Position numbers and translations under genes: made by a program. This document shows, one piece after another, positions 25,325-36,601 of a stretch of 64,000 nucleotides of DNA. Source of the stretch: Mesorhizobium loti (lineage in GTDB: Bacteria; Pseudomonadota; Alphaproteobacteria; Rhizobiales; Rhizobiaceae). The notes under the pieces are model-generated. The model made no database searches. It saw nothing but the letters and a program-made list of their open reading frames with translations, and had not been told where the DNA came from. Position 1 is the first letter of the stretch; each line of letters starts with the position of its first letter. The stretch covers positions 1 through 64,000 of the forward strand of contig NZ_LPWA01000099.1 in assembly GCF_001510895.1 (NCBI RefSeq), written 5' to 3'.

Positions 25325-28117
25325 ATGTTGCGACCAGTGCATGCCCTGGTGCTTTCCTGTCTCGCCGCTCTTTCCTGCTTTGCTGTTCTTTTCTTGCCCG
25401 TCTTGGCGCCGCTTGCCGGCGGAGCCTTCGCGGCCCAGGCATCTCCCGACAAACCCGACGATGCGGCGAAGAAGGCCGCGCTCGACGAGGCGATCAGCAC
25501 CTGTGACCGTGGCGCCTCCGTGCCGCTCGACCCTGAGGCCAAGGCGCCGCCGGTGCAGTATGGCGCGCTCTTCCCGCAGGATTTCGATCTCAGCAAGCTC
25601 AAAGCGCTGGCCGACAAATGCCAGGCTGCGATGCTGGGCGCCCCACAGGAAAAGCGGCTGACGCTGCAATGGCTGAGGGTCGAAGTGGCGCTCAACCAGC
25701 CGGGGCTGACCTGGCTCATCCCGCAGGTCAAGCTGCTCGCCGATGGCGGCAGCCCCGAAGCGAATTACCTCCTCTACGAATTCTATTCGGTGCATCGGCA
25801 CGACAGCGCAGATGCCGGTCCGCTGCCGGTCACGCGGGAGATGGCGCTCGATGCCTTGCAGAAGGCCGGCAGCGCCGGTCATCTCACGGCGCTTTCGACG
25901 CTGCTCCGTCAGTATATCGAGGGTCCGCTGCTGCGCCGCGACGCGCACAAGGTGGTCGAGACCGCGCAGCGCGTCGTCGACGCGCCGGCCCAGGGCCAGT
26001 CGCCCGGCGAATGGGACAGCCAGTTCCGCGCCGCCATGCCGCTGCTGATCGCGCAGACGACACTGACGGAAGACAGCTTCACGAGCGACGAGCAGCAAAA
26101 GGCCTTTCATGCCGTCGAGACGGACTCCCAGGCCGGAACCAATGGCTCCGAACGATCCGTGCTCGCCTATATCAAGGCGTTGCGGCTTGGCCGCGGGACG
26201 CAGCAGGACGCAGCGAAGGCCAGGCAGTTGCTGGAGGCGCGCGTCGGTCACGACGACGACGCCATACCGATGCTGGCCGACATGCTGGCCAAGGGCGAAG
26301 GCGGCGCGGCGGACGGCAAGCGCGCCATCGCCATGCTGCGCGGCGCCACCAAGAATGTCACCGAGGCCGGACCGTTGCTGGCCGGTCTGCTGCTGGAAGG
26401 CAAGTTCGTCGGCCGCCAGCCGCGGGCGGCGATCCAGCTGCTCAACGCCCCCTGGGACCTCGACGCCTGCATCAGGCTTGCGGGCGTGCTCCTCGACTAT
26501 GACGGCATGCGAGTCGACAATCCTGATCTGCTGGTCGAACGCCTGAGCGACGGCGCCGATGCCGGCGAGCCTGGCGCGGCGCTGGCGCTGGCGCGGCTGC
26601 AGCTTTCGGACAATCAGCAATTCAAGAGCGAGGACAGCGCGCGCGCCATGCTGAAGCCGCTGGCGGACGCCGGCGACCGCGACGCCCTCTGGCTCTACGC
26701 CTCGACACAATATGCCAATCTCGATTCGACCAGCTATCGGCCATCGCGTCGCGAAGACGGCCTGAGCGACGATGCGCTGAAAGCGCTGATCGACCAGGGC
26801 GAAGCCAAGAAGGAACCGCAGGCCTTTCTGCTTCAGGCCAAGCTGCTGCGTCGCGGCGTGGTCTACCCGCAGGATGACGCCAGGGCGACCGCGATGCTGA
26901 TCAACGCCGCCAATCTCGGCAGCGTCGAAGCGATGGTGCTGCTCGGCGATGCCTATGACAACGGTCTCGGCATCGACAAGAATCCGCGCGAGCGGCTGCA
27001 TGCATGGCGCGAGGCGGCGCGGCTGGGCTCGCTCAAGGCAAAAAGCAAGCTCGCCGATGCCTTCACTTTCGACAGCTTCGACCGGCTGATGACGCTGCGC
27101 GAAGGCATCACCGAGCGTATCGCGCTTTACAATGACGGCTTCGGCAGAATGGGCGCCGGCGCGTTCGGCGGCGGTGCCGACATCGAACTGAGCGGCCTAT
27201 TTTCCGGACCGGCCTCGAGCGCCGGAACGGCAGCGGTCGCCGAGGCTGTGATGGACGCGTTTCGCGAGGCGCCCGCCGGGCTCGAGGAGGAGAACCTTGT
27301 CGGCATCGGCAAGGCGCTGCCCGAGGAAATCCGCATTGCGATCGAGACCAAGCTGAAGACCGATGGCTTCTACACCGGTGAGCCTAAGGGCTATTTCGGC
27401 CCGGACGCGCGCAAGGCGCTGGCCGCGTGGGTCGATGCGAAAGGTCCGCTCGCCGATGCCCCCAGCCAGCAGGCTGCGGCCGGGACACGGCAGGCCGCGC
27501 CGGCTTCGGGCCTGCTTGCGGTCGAAATACTGGACCGCGTCCGCGACAAGGTCTTCACCCAGGCGCAGGCCGCCAAGACCGAGAAGCAGAAGCTTGCCGC
27601 CATCAAGCAGCTCGACATCCTCGCCCGTTATGGCGACCTCCCCTCGCGCTGGGCACTGGTGCGCAACTACCATCAGGCAAAAGCCGTGCGCGCGGTCGTC
27701 ACGCCAGAGGAAGTCACCCGCTATGCGTTGGACATCCTGGTGTCAAAGCCCGATGGCGTCGAAAAGCCCGAGTTCGAGTTCATCTTCGACCTGACGCAGA
27801 TCACGAAGGACCGGAAATCACGCGTGGTGGGCGGCGCCGCCCTTCAGGCAATCCGCGACGATCCGCGCCTGCAGGATCCGCTGACGCTCGGCGCCATCAT
27901 GGGGCAGTTCGCCTTCGCACCCGACGCCTGCGACTCCGTGCTCACTGCTGCGCGAAAAGCCGGTATCAACGGGGTGGGCGAGGATGGATGCGATGAGCAA
28001 ACGCGCGCCGCCCTCATCGCCTTCGCCAGGGACAAGGGCACATCCGGCGTCGATGCCGCCGCCCGCAAAGCGGCGGCCGAAGAGATCAAGGCGCTGGACG
28101 CGCAGGCCGCCAAGTAA
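25325..28117 (+). CDS. Large exported Sel1-like repeat protein with peptidoglycan-binding-like domains
   Basis: 930 residues. A signal peptide (about residues 1-36, ending GGAFAAQA) is followed by a long helical-repeat region. It contains Sel1/TPR-like units such as AMLINAANLGSVEAMVLLGD and AWREAARLGSLKAKSKLADA. Near 680-715 LKTDGFYTGEPKGYFGPDARKAL resembles a PG_binding_1 domain, and a second such unit (GINGVGEDGCDEQTRAALIAF) is near 890-912. It probably acts in the periplasm on the cell wall or as a protein scaffold. ATG 25325 has GAGGGGG six bases upstream. Confidence 0.78.
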   Translation: MLRPVHALVLSCLAALSCFAVLFLPVLAPLAGGAFAAQASPDKPDDAAKKAALDEAISTCDRGASVPLDPEAKAPPVQYGALFPQDFDLSKLKALADKCQAAMLGAPQEKRLTLQWLRVEVALNQPGLTWLIPQVKLLADGGSPEANYLLYEFYSVHRHDSADAGPLPVTREMALDALQKAGSAGHLTALSTLLRQYIEGPLLRRDAHKVVETAQRVVDAPAQGQSPGEWDSQFRAAMPLLIAQTTLTEDSFTSDEQQKAFHAVETDSQAGTNGSERSVLAYIKALRLGRGTQQDAAKARQLLEARVGHDDDAIPMLADMLAKGEGGAADGKRAIAMLRGATKNVTEAGPLLAGLLLEGKFVGRQPRAAIQLLNAPWDLDACIRLAGVLLDYDGMRVDNPDLLVERLSDGADAGEPGAALALARLQLSDNQQFKSEDSARAMLKPLADAGDRDALWLYASTQYANLDSTSYRPSRREDGLSDDALKALIDQGEAKKEPQAFLLQAKLLRRGVVYPQDDARATAMLINAANLGSVEAMVLLGDAYDNGLGIDKNPRERLHAWREAARLGSLKAKSKLADAFTFDSFDRLMTLREGITERIALYNDGFGRMGAGAFGGGADIELSGLFSGPASSAGTAAVAEAVMDAFREAPAGLEEENLVGIGKALPEEIRIAIETKLKTDGFYTGEPKGYFGPDARKALAAWVDAKGPLADAPSQQAAAGTRQAAPASGLLAVEILDRVRDKVFTQAQAAKTEKQKLAAIKQLDILARYGDLPSRWALVRNYHQAKAVRAVVTPEEVTRYALDILVSKPDGVEKPEFEFIFDLTQITKDRKSRVVGGAALQAIRDDPRLQDPLTLGAIMGQFAFAPDACDSVLTAARKAGINGVGEDGCDEQTRAALIAFARDKGTSGVDAAARKAAAEEIKALDAQAAK

Positions 28118-28130
28118 CCAAAGCAACCAG

Positions 28131-30235
28131 TCACAGCGCCCTGAGCCACACCTTGTTGTCGTGGAAGGCGGCGCCGCCATAGGGCGCGGGCGCGTCGGCG
28201 CCGGTCAGCACGTTGATGCCCTCGCCGCGCTCATGGGCGCTGTTCGGCCAGATGCCTTCGGCCACCACCACGCCGCGCTTCAGGCCGTCGAAAAGCTTGA
28301 CATGCAACACGAGGTCGCCGCGCCGGTTGCCGACCTCGACGCGGCCGCCATCCTCGATGCCGAGTGCGGCCGCATCCTCGGGATGCAAGAGCAGCTCCGG
28401 CCTGCCTTCCTTGCCTTCGACACCGGCGTCTCGGCAAAGGTGGAGTTCAAAAAATTGCGCGCCGGCGAAGTGGTCAGCCGGAACGGATGCTCCTCGTCCG
28501 CCACCTCGATCAGATCGACATGGTCGGGAAATTCGGGCAGTCGCTCCACAGGTCCGAACAGGCCCATGCTTTTCGGCGGCCGGTTGGGCGCCGACTGCCC
28601 GGTCCAGTTGGCGCGGAAGTGGAACTTCTTGTCGGCATGGCCGAAGCCATTGATGAAGTGCGCGTCGTCGAAATCGGGCTGCAAGTCGACCCATTTCCGT
28701 TCCTTGAGGCTGTCGAAGCTGCCGATCCCGCGCTTGCCGAGGATGATGTCGATATGCTCCCGCTCGGTCAGGCCGAAGCCGGCTCGGTCGCCGACGCCCA
28801 GCCGCTTGCCGAGTTCTTCATTGACATAGTGGTTGGTGCGCGGCCCTTCCGGCGGCTCGATCAGCTTGGGGCCGAGCGTGATGTGCTGATTGCCGCCGCC
28901 CTTGTAGATGTCGTCATGCTCCAGAAACATCGTCGCCGGCAGCACGACATCGGCGAGCTTGGCCGTATCGGTCATGAACTGCTCGTGCACGCAGGTGAAC
29001 AGGTCCTCGCGCAGGAAACCCCGTTTCACCAGCCGCTGCTCGGGCGCGACATTTGCCGGATTGGTGTTCTGGATCAGCATCGCCGTCACCGGCGGGCCGC
29101 CATAAAGCGCGTCTTCCGCACCCGTCAGCACCGGGCCGATGCGCGAATGGTCGAGATAGCGGATGTTCGGGTCGCGCATCGCGGTGCCTTCCAGCACATC
29201 CTGGTTCAGCTTGAAGATGCCGGAATTGGAGTGGAAGGCGCCGCCGCCCTCATATTGCCAGGCGCCGGTGACGGCGGCGATCGAGGCCGCGGCATGCATG
29301 TTGACCGAGCCGTTGCGCTGGCGGGCGAAGCCGTAGCCGAGGCGAAAGTAAGTCTTCTTCGTCGTGCCGACGAGATGGGCAAAGGCCTCGATCTCGGCGA
29401 CGCTTAAGCCCGTGATGGCGGCCGCCCATTCCGGTGTCTTGCTCCGAAGATGCTCCTCCAGCCCGCGCGGATCGTCGGTGTATTTTTTGAGATAGGCGCG
29501 GTCGGCCATGTCATCACGAAACAGCACATGCATGACCGCGCAGGCGAGCGCGCCATCGGTGCCGGGCTTCAAGACCAGGCCGAGGTCGGCCTGCTTCATC
29601 GTGGCGTTCTCATAGATGTCGATGACGACGATTTTCGCGCCGCGCTCCTTCCGCGCCCGGGTCGCATGGGTCATAACATTGACCTGCGTCACCACGGCGT
29701 TGGTGCCCCAGATCACCACGCAGTCGGCCTTCGCCATCTCGCGCGGATCGGGGCCGCGCAAGGCGCCCGCCCCCATCATCCAGCCGGTCCAGGCGAGATT
29801 GGTGCAGATCGAGCCGAAGAAGCCCGAATATTTCTTGGCATGCCGCAGCCGCTCGATGCCGTCGCGCTGCACCAGCCCCATCGTGCCGGCATAGTAATAG
29901 GGCCAGACCGTTTCCGAGCCGTATTTCTCCTCGGCCGCGATGAATTTTTCCGCGACGAGGTCGAGCGCGGCTTCCCAGCTCGCTTCCTTCCAGGCGCCCT
30001 CGCCCTTGGCGCCCGAGCGCACCAGCGGCTTCAGCAGGCGGTCGGGGTGATGGACGCGGTCGGCATAGCGGGCGACCTTGGCGCAAACGACGCCGGCCGT
30101 GTAGCTGTTCGTCTTGGCGCCATGGACGCGGCCGATGCGGTTTTGGTCGATGAGCTCGACTTCGAGCGCACAGGTGGACGGGCAATCATGCGGACAGGCT
30201 GAATGGCCGATCCTGAGCTTGGCGTGCTGGTTCAT
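28131..30235 (-). CDS. Molybdopterin oxidoreductase (DMSO-reductase superfamily), frameshifted as read
   Basis: About 701 residues. An N-terminal [4Fe-4S] site uses C14, C18, C22 (CPHDCPSTC) and C51; the molybdopterin-binding domains follow (VVIWGTNAVVTQVNV, GYGFARQRNG, TNPANVAPEQ, DTAKLADVVLPATMFLEHDD). The dinucleotide-binding C-terminal domain (EGRPELLLHPEDAAALGIEDGG..., ending VWLRAL) is in another frame after a break near 28425. It is a single-subunit type of the formate dehydrogenase/nitrate reductase superfamily with unknown substrate. The mobile repeat at 30283 lies just upstream. Confidence 0.87.
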
Positions 30236-30282
30236 GCGGGCGTGTGTAGCGGGTTTTGCGGGAGAGGTGTAGGGCCAGATGA

Positions 30283-30466
30283 TTAGCTAATCTCCCCCTT
30301 GTGGGGGAGATGGCCGGCAGGCCAGAGGGGGGCGCGAAGGAATGCCGACTTTTGTGGTTGGTTATGACCATTTGGCGGCCGGTAGCTACAAAGAGCTGAT
30401 AGGCTGGCGGGACAGCGCCCCCCTCTGCCCTGCCGGGCATCTCCCCCGCAAGGGGGGAGATTAGCT
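30283..30466. repeat. Composite palindromic repeat, copy 3
   Basis: Same family as 13289. Its outer ends are TTAGCTAATCTCCCC and GGGGAGATTAGCT, a perfect inversion. It sits between the molybdopterin oxidoreductase start and the ABC-F stop, ending 2 bases from that stop codon. Confidence 0.87.
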
Positions 30467-30468
30467 AG

Positions 30469-32346
<1,878 letters not shown>

Positions 32347-32482
32347 GGGCGGGCTTTTGCACGGGACTCTCCGCTTCGCAAGAGCCAGCGCCGCGGCGAG
32401 GCTGGATGCCAGCCATCAGCGGCCGGCTTGCGAAAAGCGCGCGACACTGGAACCAGACGGCGACGCAAGCGTTTTGAGGCCC

Positions 32483-32740
32483 GTGATCCGCTATTTCGCC
32501 CTTGCCTTCATCTTCTTCCAGGTCGCCACGACGGCTGCGCTGGCGACCCAGGTGGTTCTGTTCGAGGACGCAACCGCTGCGGTTCTCTCCCCGGCCGAAC
32601 TCTTGAGCGGGGCGCAGGCACAGCCAATCTCCCCCCTTGTGGGGGAGATGGCGGGCAGGCCAGAGGGGGGCGCGACGGAACACCTGCTGATCCAGATTGA
32701 TGCCGGAAAACAATCTCAGGCATCGCCTATGAATGACTGA
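32483..32740 (+). CDS. Short exported protein whose C-terminus is read through a repeat element
   Basis: An 85-residue frame starting at GTG 32483 with TGAGG upstream. The N-terminus is a signal peptide (VIRYFALAFIFFQVATTAAL, then ATQVVLF). From about residue 48 the sequence (PISPLVGEMAGRPEGG) is simply the translation of repeat copy 4. The original gene was probably longer and was cut or re-ended by the repeat, so it may be a remnant. Confidence 0.4.
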   Translation: MIRYFALAFIFFQVATTAALATQVVLFEDATAAVLSPAELLSGAQAQPISPLVGEMAGRPEGGATEHLLIQIDAGKQSQASPMND

Positions 32741-32838
32741 GAGGCCGGCGGGACGGCGCTCTCTGCGCCCTACCCGTTCTCCGCAGCAGCTATGGAGGGT
32801 GGGCCGGGCATCTCCCCCACAAGGGGGGAGATCGGCAG
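32624..32838. repeat. Composite palindromic repeat, copy 4
   Basis: Same family as 13289. The left end CCAATCTCCCCCCTTGTGGG and right end ACAAGGGGGGAGATCGGC are inverse to each other; the centre is longer than in other copies. The left half is translated as the end of the small exported protein at 32483. Confidence 0.82.
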
Positions 32839-32973
32839 CTGCGCCGACTTCGCTAATCATTGCCCCACGGTCACACTTTGCTTGCCACGTTACCGGTATG
32901 ACGTTGATCGCTGCCATCATCTCAACCTATGCTGGCGCGAGCGGCGGGCTTTGTAGACATCACGAGGTGCCTT

Positions 32974-33638
32974 ATGAAGCGATTGCTCTACGCCACCGGC
33001 CTCGCCCTGTTTTTCATCACGCCAGCGGTACATGCGGAAGCGACGGACTGCGCAGCGGCGAAGACGCAGGCCGACCTAGCCACCTGCACAGCCAAGGACG
33101 CGGCTTCGGCAGACGCGGCGCTGAATGCCGTCTACAAGGCACTGTCGGGACGCCTCTCGAGCGCCGACGAGCAACGTCTTCGCGACGCGCAGCGTGCCTG
33201 GATCCCGTTCCGCGACAAGGAATGCGCCTTCCGCACCCAGGCCTATGCCGATGGCTCGGTGTATTCGAGCCTGCTCGAAACCTGCAGGACGGATTTGACC
33301 AAGGCGCGGCTGGCGCAGTTGCAGCATCAACTTAAATGCCCGGAAGGCGACCTCTCCTGCGTGCCGCAAGCCGCCGGCGCTCCCAAGCCCGCGACGGCCG
33401 CCCCTGCGGCAACTGCTCCTGCCAAGCAAGCCAGAACGACACGCGGCCATGCGTGCAATCGGCCGGCAAGGCGAAATCCGACCAATATGTCTCGCAATGC
33501 ATTCAGGTGTCGCCGGCGACCAATCCACCCTGCAACGGTGAGAATGCGTGCAGCATGATGATCGACGAGATCAAGAGAGGCTGCGCCATGATCGGCAACG
33601 ACAATCCGCCGGCCTTCTGCTCCGCCTATAAAGGATAA
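32974..33638 (+). CDS. LprI/DUF1311-like exported protein, frameshifted as read
   Basis: About 221 residues. A signal peptide (MKRLLYATGLALFFITPAVHA) precedes a DUF1311 domain: DCAAAKTQADLATCTAKDAA, then DAALNAVYKALSGRLS..., LRDAQRAWIPFRDKECAF. This domain is related to LprI lysozyme inhibitors. After a Pro/Ala linker the frame breaks near 33430; a Cys-rich tail (NDTRPCVQSAGKAKSDQYVS, NPPCNGENACSMM, FCSAYKG) continues in the next frame to 33638. The tail's even Cys spacing suggests a real periplasmic domain. Confidence 0.78.
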
Positions 33639-33935
33639 GCGACGCGGCGCCGGGCCGCTGGCTCGGCCCGCCCACGGCGGAGTGGCGATCTGGACCATCC
33701 CCGGAGGAGCCTCGACCAAGGGAGCAAGACAACCGCAAGTTTCGCTTTGAGTATATTAGCGCGCCAGGTGCCGATATCATCGGAAAAGTCCGCAAAAACT
33801 TTTGTGATGCTTGGCGAAAAATTGGTTTCAGTTTTGCCGCAATCCTGCGAGCTTATGATTGCGCCGTGAGTCGCGCGTAGGTGCCAATAACAATCAACAA
33901 TAACAACAATAACTTGAATGTGTCAGGAGCTCACG
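33639..33935. other. Intergenic region with AAC/AAT-rich stretch
   Basis: Nothing coding is seen. 33889-33913 is an unusual A/C-rich run of CAA and AAT triplets (AATAACAACAATAAC) in a GC-rich genome, directly before the small gene at 33936, and may help keep its leader unstructured. Confidence 0.4.
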
Positions 33936-34127
33936 ATGGACGGAGCGGCCAACGATCTGCGCATGCTGAGATATGTCGCGGAGGTCACGCGCAGGCTGGC
34001 GAAAATGCTTTCACGCACGCGCTATCAGATGCTTGTCTATTTTCTGGAAATGACCGCCGTCGAGGCGGACAGCCTCGCGGCAGAGCAGGATCGCCGCGCG
34101 GAGGCGCGCAAACCACCTCGCAACTGA
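33936..34127 (+). CDS. Small hypothetical protein (63 aa)
   Basis: Begins DGAANDLRMLRYVAEVTRRL, a helical and basic protein with MLVYFLEMTAVEADSLA in the middle. The start has AGGAG eight bases upstream. It is convergent with the gene at 34142. No family recognised. Confidence 0.55.
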   Translation: MDGAANDLRMLRYVAEVTRRLAKMLSRTRYQMLVYFLEMTAVEADSLAAEQDRRAEARKPPRN

Positions 34128-34141
34128 CGGGGCCATTGCAT

Positions 34142-34423
34142 TCATCCGCCGATGATGCCGTCCAGGATAGCGAGGCATCTCAGCCGTCGCGCCTCGACGA
34201 TCAGCCGATCGTCATGCTCGACGATGGCGCGCTCGAAATTGTCGAGCGCGTCGAGCGCGACGCGCAGATCGACGGTCGCGAGGCTAAGCGAGAACAGGAC
34301 CCGCCGCGCCTTGACCCCCTCGCCGGCGTCGACGGAAGACTGCTCGGCCACTCTGCGACGCAGTGCGTCGAGCATGGCCAAGCGGTCGGCCGACGGCGTG
34401 ACGTCGTCCGTTGCAGGCAACAT
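34142..34423 (-). CDS. Small hypothetical protein (93 aa)
   Basis: A helical, acidic/basic mixed protein (MLPATDDVTPSADRLAMLDA..., LSLATVDLRVALDALDNF). The start at 34423 lies 12 bases after the mucR stop, so co-transcription is likely. No domain recognised. Confidence 0.5.
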   Translation of the reverse strand: MLPATDDVTPSADRLAMLDALRRRVAEQSSVDAGEGVKARRVLFSLSLATVDLRVALDALDNFERAIVEHDDRLIVEARRLRCLAILDGIIGG

Positions 34424-34434
34424 GGCCGCCGGCC

Positions 34435-34884
34435 TCAGGCCTTGGTTTTGCGTCTGCCCTTGCCGGAATCCGCGGCCGGCTTGCGACCCAGGCCGGAAGA
34501 CTTGGCGAGCGCCGAACGGGTGGCCGAATAGCTGGGCGCCACCATCGGATAGTCTGCCGGCAGGCCCCATTTGGCACGGTATTCGTCCGGCGTCAGCCCG
34601 TGGTCGGTCGACAGGTGCCGCTTCAGCGACTTGAATTTCTTCCCGTCCTCGAGGCAGACGATGTGATCGGGGAACACCGAGCGCTTCGGATTGACGGCCG
34701 GCGTCAGCGGCGCGCTCTCCTTGACGGCGGCAGCGCCGGCGAGCTTGCGCACCGATGCGCTGACGCTGGCGATCAGATCAGGCAGGCCGGAAGCCGGAAG
34801 CGGATTGTTGCCTACATAGGCCGAAACAATGTCGGCGGTCAGCTCGATTGCAGTCTTATCGTCGATATTGGACAATTTTTTCAC
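34435..34884 (-). CDS. mucR: MucR/Ros-family transcriptional regulator
   Basis: A 149-residue zinc-finger regulator. The finger is CLEDGKKFKSLKRHL with C77, D80, H90 and H95, then GLTPDEYRAKWGLPADYPMVAPSYSATRSALAK. The second Cys of the Ros finger is Asp here, as is common for MucR. MucR controls exopolysaccharide, motility and nodulation genes by binding AT-rich, T/A-step-rich DNA and oligomerising through the N-terminal helices. GTG 34884 is the start. The long AT-richer leader upstream fits autoregulation. Confidence 0.92.
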   Translation of the reverse strand: MKKLSNIDDKTAIELTADIVSAYVGNNPLPASGLPDLIASVSASVRKLAGAAAVKESAPLTPAVNPKRSVFPDHIVCLEDGKKFKSLKRHLSTDHGLTPDEYRAKWGLPADYPMVAPSYSATRSALAKSSGLGRKPAADSGKGRRKTKA

Positions 34885-35237
34885 CCTTTGCTGGCTCTCA
34901 AGTGACCAGCTGTTTTTAAGACTTTGGTCTAGGTATCGTATTGGACCTGTCCCCCAACGGACCGTCCAGAGTCAGTAAACGCACGAGACTCAATACCGGA
35001 GGTACATTTTCACTGCGGGTCGCGACCGCGCAAGTTAGGAATTCTAATACCTATAACAAACACTTTACAGAATCGAAGACCGGCACGGACGCGTAATGAC
35101 GCGTCAGCACTTCGATTTTTGCGAACAACTCCTGCAAAAATCGAAGTTCAGGACCGAAAGCCGATGCTGGGCGAGCAGCGCTGGCGCCCGGATGACCGAT
35201 TGTGACCGATCATGCCCGATTCGTTACCGCGAGTCGC
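34885..35237. other. mucR upstream region with a long inverted repeat
   Basis: 353 bases, locally AT-richer than its surroundings (for example CTAATACCTATAACAAACAC near 35050), which fits MucR autoregulation. A 14-bp perfect inverted repeat lies at 35109-35147. No gene seen. Confidence 0.5.
35109..35147. repeat. 14-bp perfect inverted repeat
   Basis: The arm ACTTCGATTTTTGC (35109-35122) is inverted as GCAAAAATCGAAGT (35134-35147) with an 11-base loop. It lies 90 bases past the stop of the minus-strand gene at 35238 and about 225 bases before mucR. It could be a terminator or a regulatory site. Confidence 0.7.
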
Positions 35238-35471
35238 TTATTTCGCGGCGGCGCCGCGCCGCAGCCCCATCGATCCGCCGTCAGCCAGTATCTCGAGCAC
35301 GCGTTTCCAGCGCGCGCAGCGGCCGAAATCCCTCTGCCCGATGGCCTTCTCGGCCTTCATGGCGGCATAGAGCGGCGCCTCGGCGCCGAATTCCCTCACC
35401 AGCCAATGCGCCTCCTGCCGGGCGCGGCGTTCGTCCTCGTCAAGCATAATTCCTGGCGTGATTCCTGGCAT
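35238..35471 (-). CDS. Small hypothetical protein (77 aa)
   Basis: A basic helical protein with EDERRARQEAHWLVREFGAE and ARWKRVLEILADGG. ATG 35471 or 35447 could be the start. It follows the EamA gene by 5 bases, so it is the end of that operon. Similar short proteins are common in rhizobia without a known role. Confidence 0.6.
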   Translation of the reverse strand: MPGITPGIMLDEDERRARQEAHWLVREFGAEAPLYAAMKAEKAIGQRDFGRCARWKRVLEILADGGSMGLRRGAAAK

Positions 35472-35476
35472 GGTGT

Positions 35477-36601
35477 TCAGGCCTCCGAACGTTCAATGCC
35501 GACAGCGATGCAGCTGCCGATGACGAGGACGGCGCCGGCAACGGCCGTCATCGACAGGCTTTCACCCGACAGCGCCAGCAACAGCGTGGAAGCGATCGGC
35601 GTGAGATACGCGACGACCGCGAGCCTGCCGCCCTGGTCGAGGCTCAGCGCGCGGGACCAGAAATAATAGCCGAGCCCCATCGGCCCGGCGCCGAGATAGA
35701 AGCCGAGCAGCAAATGCATGCCGCTCAGGCTGGCGACGCCGTCATGCAGGCACCAGGCGAAGGTGAGCGCGACGCCGATCAGCGCCGATGGCAGCAGGAG
35801 CCGATCCGCCGGCACGGCAAGGCGGCCGACGGCGAGCGAATAGAAGGCCATGCAAAGTGCCGAGCCGAAGGCGGCGCAATAACCGACGAGACTGCCTCCG
35901 AACCAGGCGTGCGCGCGTCCGCCGGAGACGACCAGCGCCACGCCGGCGAAGCCGAGCGCGGCGGTGAGCCCAAGCAGCAGCGGGCGCTTCGGGCGGCCGA
36001 GCAGGATGATCGCGGCGGCGACCATCAGCGGCCAGGTGTAGGCGACGAGATTGGCCTCGATGACCGGCATCGAAGCAAAGGCGATGTATTGCAGCACCAT
36101 GGTGCCGACCAGGCCGATGAAGCCGACTGCGTAGGCGAGCGCAGTATTCCCCTTCTCCCCTTGTGGGAGAAGGTGGCCTCGCGAAGCGAGGTCTGATGAG
36201 GGGTGTTCCAGGGAACGCCAACATCTCACTTCGCTGGAACACCCCTCATTCGTCTCGGCGCTACGCGCCGATCCACCGCCCTGGGGTGAGCCACGGGTCT
36301 CGCCCCGTCCTTCGGACGCCACAAGGGGAGAAGGAAAGGCGCCAGCCACCCTGATCAGCGCAAAGACCAGGGCTGCGCCGCAGAACTGCAGGAACTGCAC
36401 ATGCGATACCGGATGACTGGCAAGCAGCGTCTTGCCGACGAGGGCATTGGTCGCCCAGAGCGCCACCGCGCCGAAGGCGAAGGCCAGCGCCGCCGTGGAG
36501 GCGGCGCCGGATCGCGGTTGCTGGCCCTTGGCCATGACGGGTGCCAGGCCTAGCGACGCCGAAGGCGGCCGGCGCCCGGCCAGGTCATCATTCACTACCA
36601 C
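35477..36601 (-). CDS. EamA/DMT-family transporter with an in-frame repeat insertion
   Basis: 374 residues, about 65 longer than normal for the drug/metabolite exporter family. Ten membrane helices are expected: residues 36-89 and 153 onward give the usual two EamA halves (WATNALVGKTLLASHP...; YAVGFIGLVGTMVLQYIAF...; GLGYYFWSRAL). Residues 90-152 are hydrophilic and are the translation of a palindromic repeat (36146-36334, exactly 63 codons). The start is probably the GTG at 36601, four bases past the upstream gene's stop, with AGGGA before it; Met 36535 is an alternative. The family exports amino acids or other metabolites. Confidence 0.85.
   Translation of the reverse strand: MVVNDDLAGRRPPSASLGLAPVMAKGQQPRSGAASTAALAFAFGAVALWATNALVGKTLLASHPVSHVQFLQFCGAALVFALIRVAGAFPSPLVASEGRGETRGSPQGGGSARSAETNEGCSSEVRCWRSLEHPSSDLASRGHLLPQGEKGNTALAYAVGFIGLVGTMVLQYIAFASMPVIEANLVAYTWPLMVAAAIILLGRPKRPLLLGLTAALGFAGVALVVSGGRAHAWFGGSLVGYCAAFGSALCMAFYSLAVGRLAVPADRLLLPSALIGVALTFAWCLHDGVASLSGMHLLLGFYLGAGPMGLGYYFWSRALSLDQGGRLAVVAYLTPIASTLLLALSGESLSMTAVAGAVLVIGSCIAVGIERSEA
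36146..36334. repeat. Palindromic repeat inserted in-frame in a transporter gene
   Basis: The ends CCTTCTCCCCTTGTGG and CCACAAGGGGAGAAGG are inverse; inside are a second pair (GATGAGGGGTGTTCCA / TGGAACACCCCTCATTC) and small hairpins (CTCGCGAAGCGAG; GGCGCTACGCGCC). The family differs from the five GGGGGAGAT elements. Its length, 189 bases, is a multiple of three and it has no stop in the transporter's frame. Confidence 0.85.

Noticed and set aside
25268..27001. A 577-residue open frame antisense to the Sel1-like gene
   Set aside because: The plus strand has a signal peptide, ribosome site and repeat-protein pattern. The antisense frame is Arg/His/Leu-rich mirror sequence typical of GC-rich codons and has no domain.
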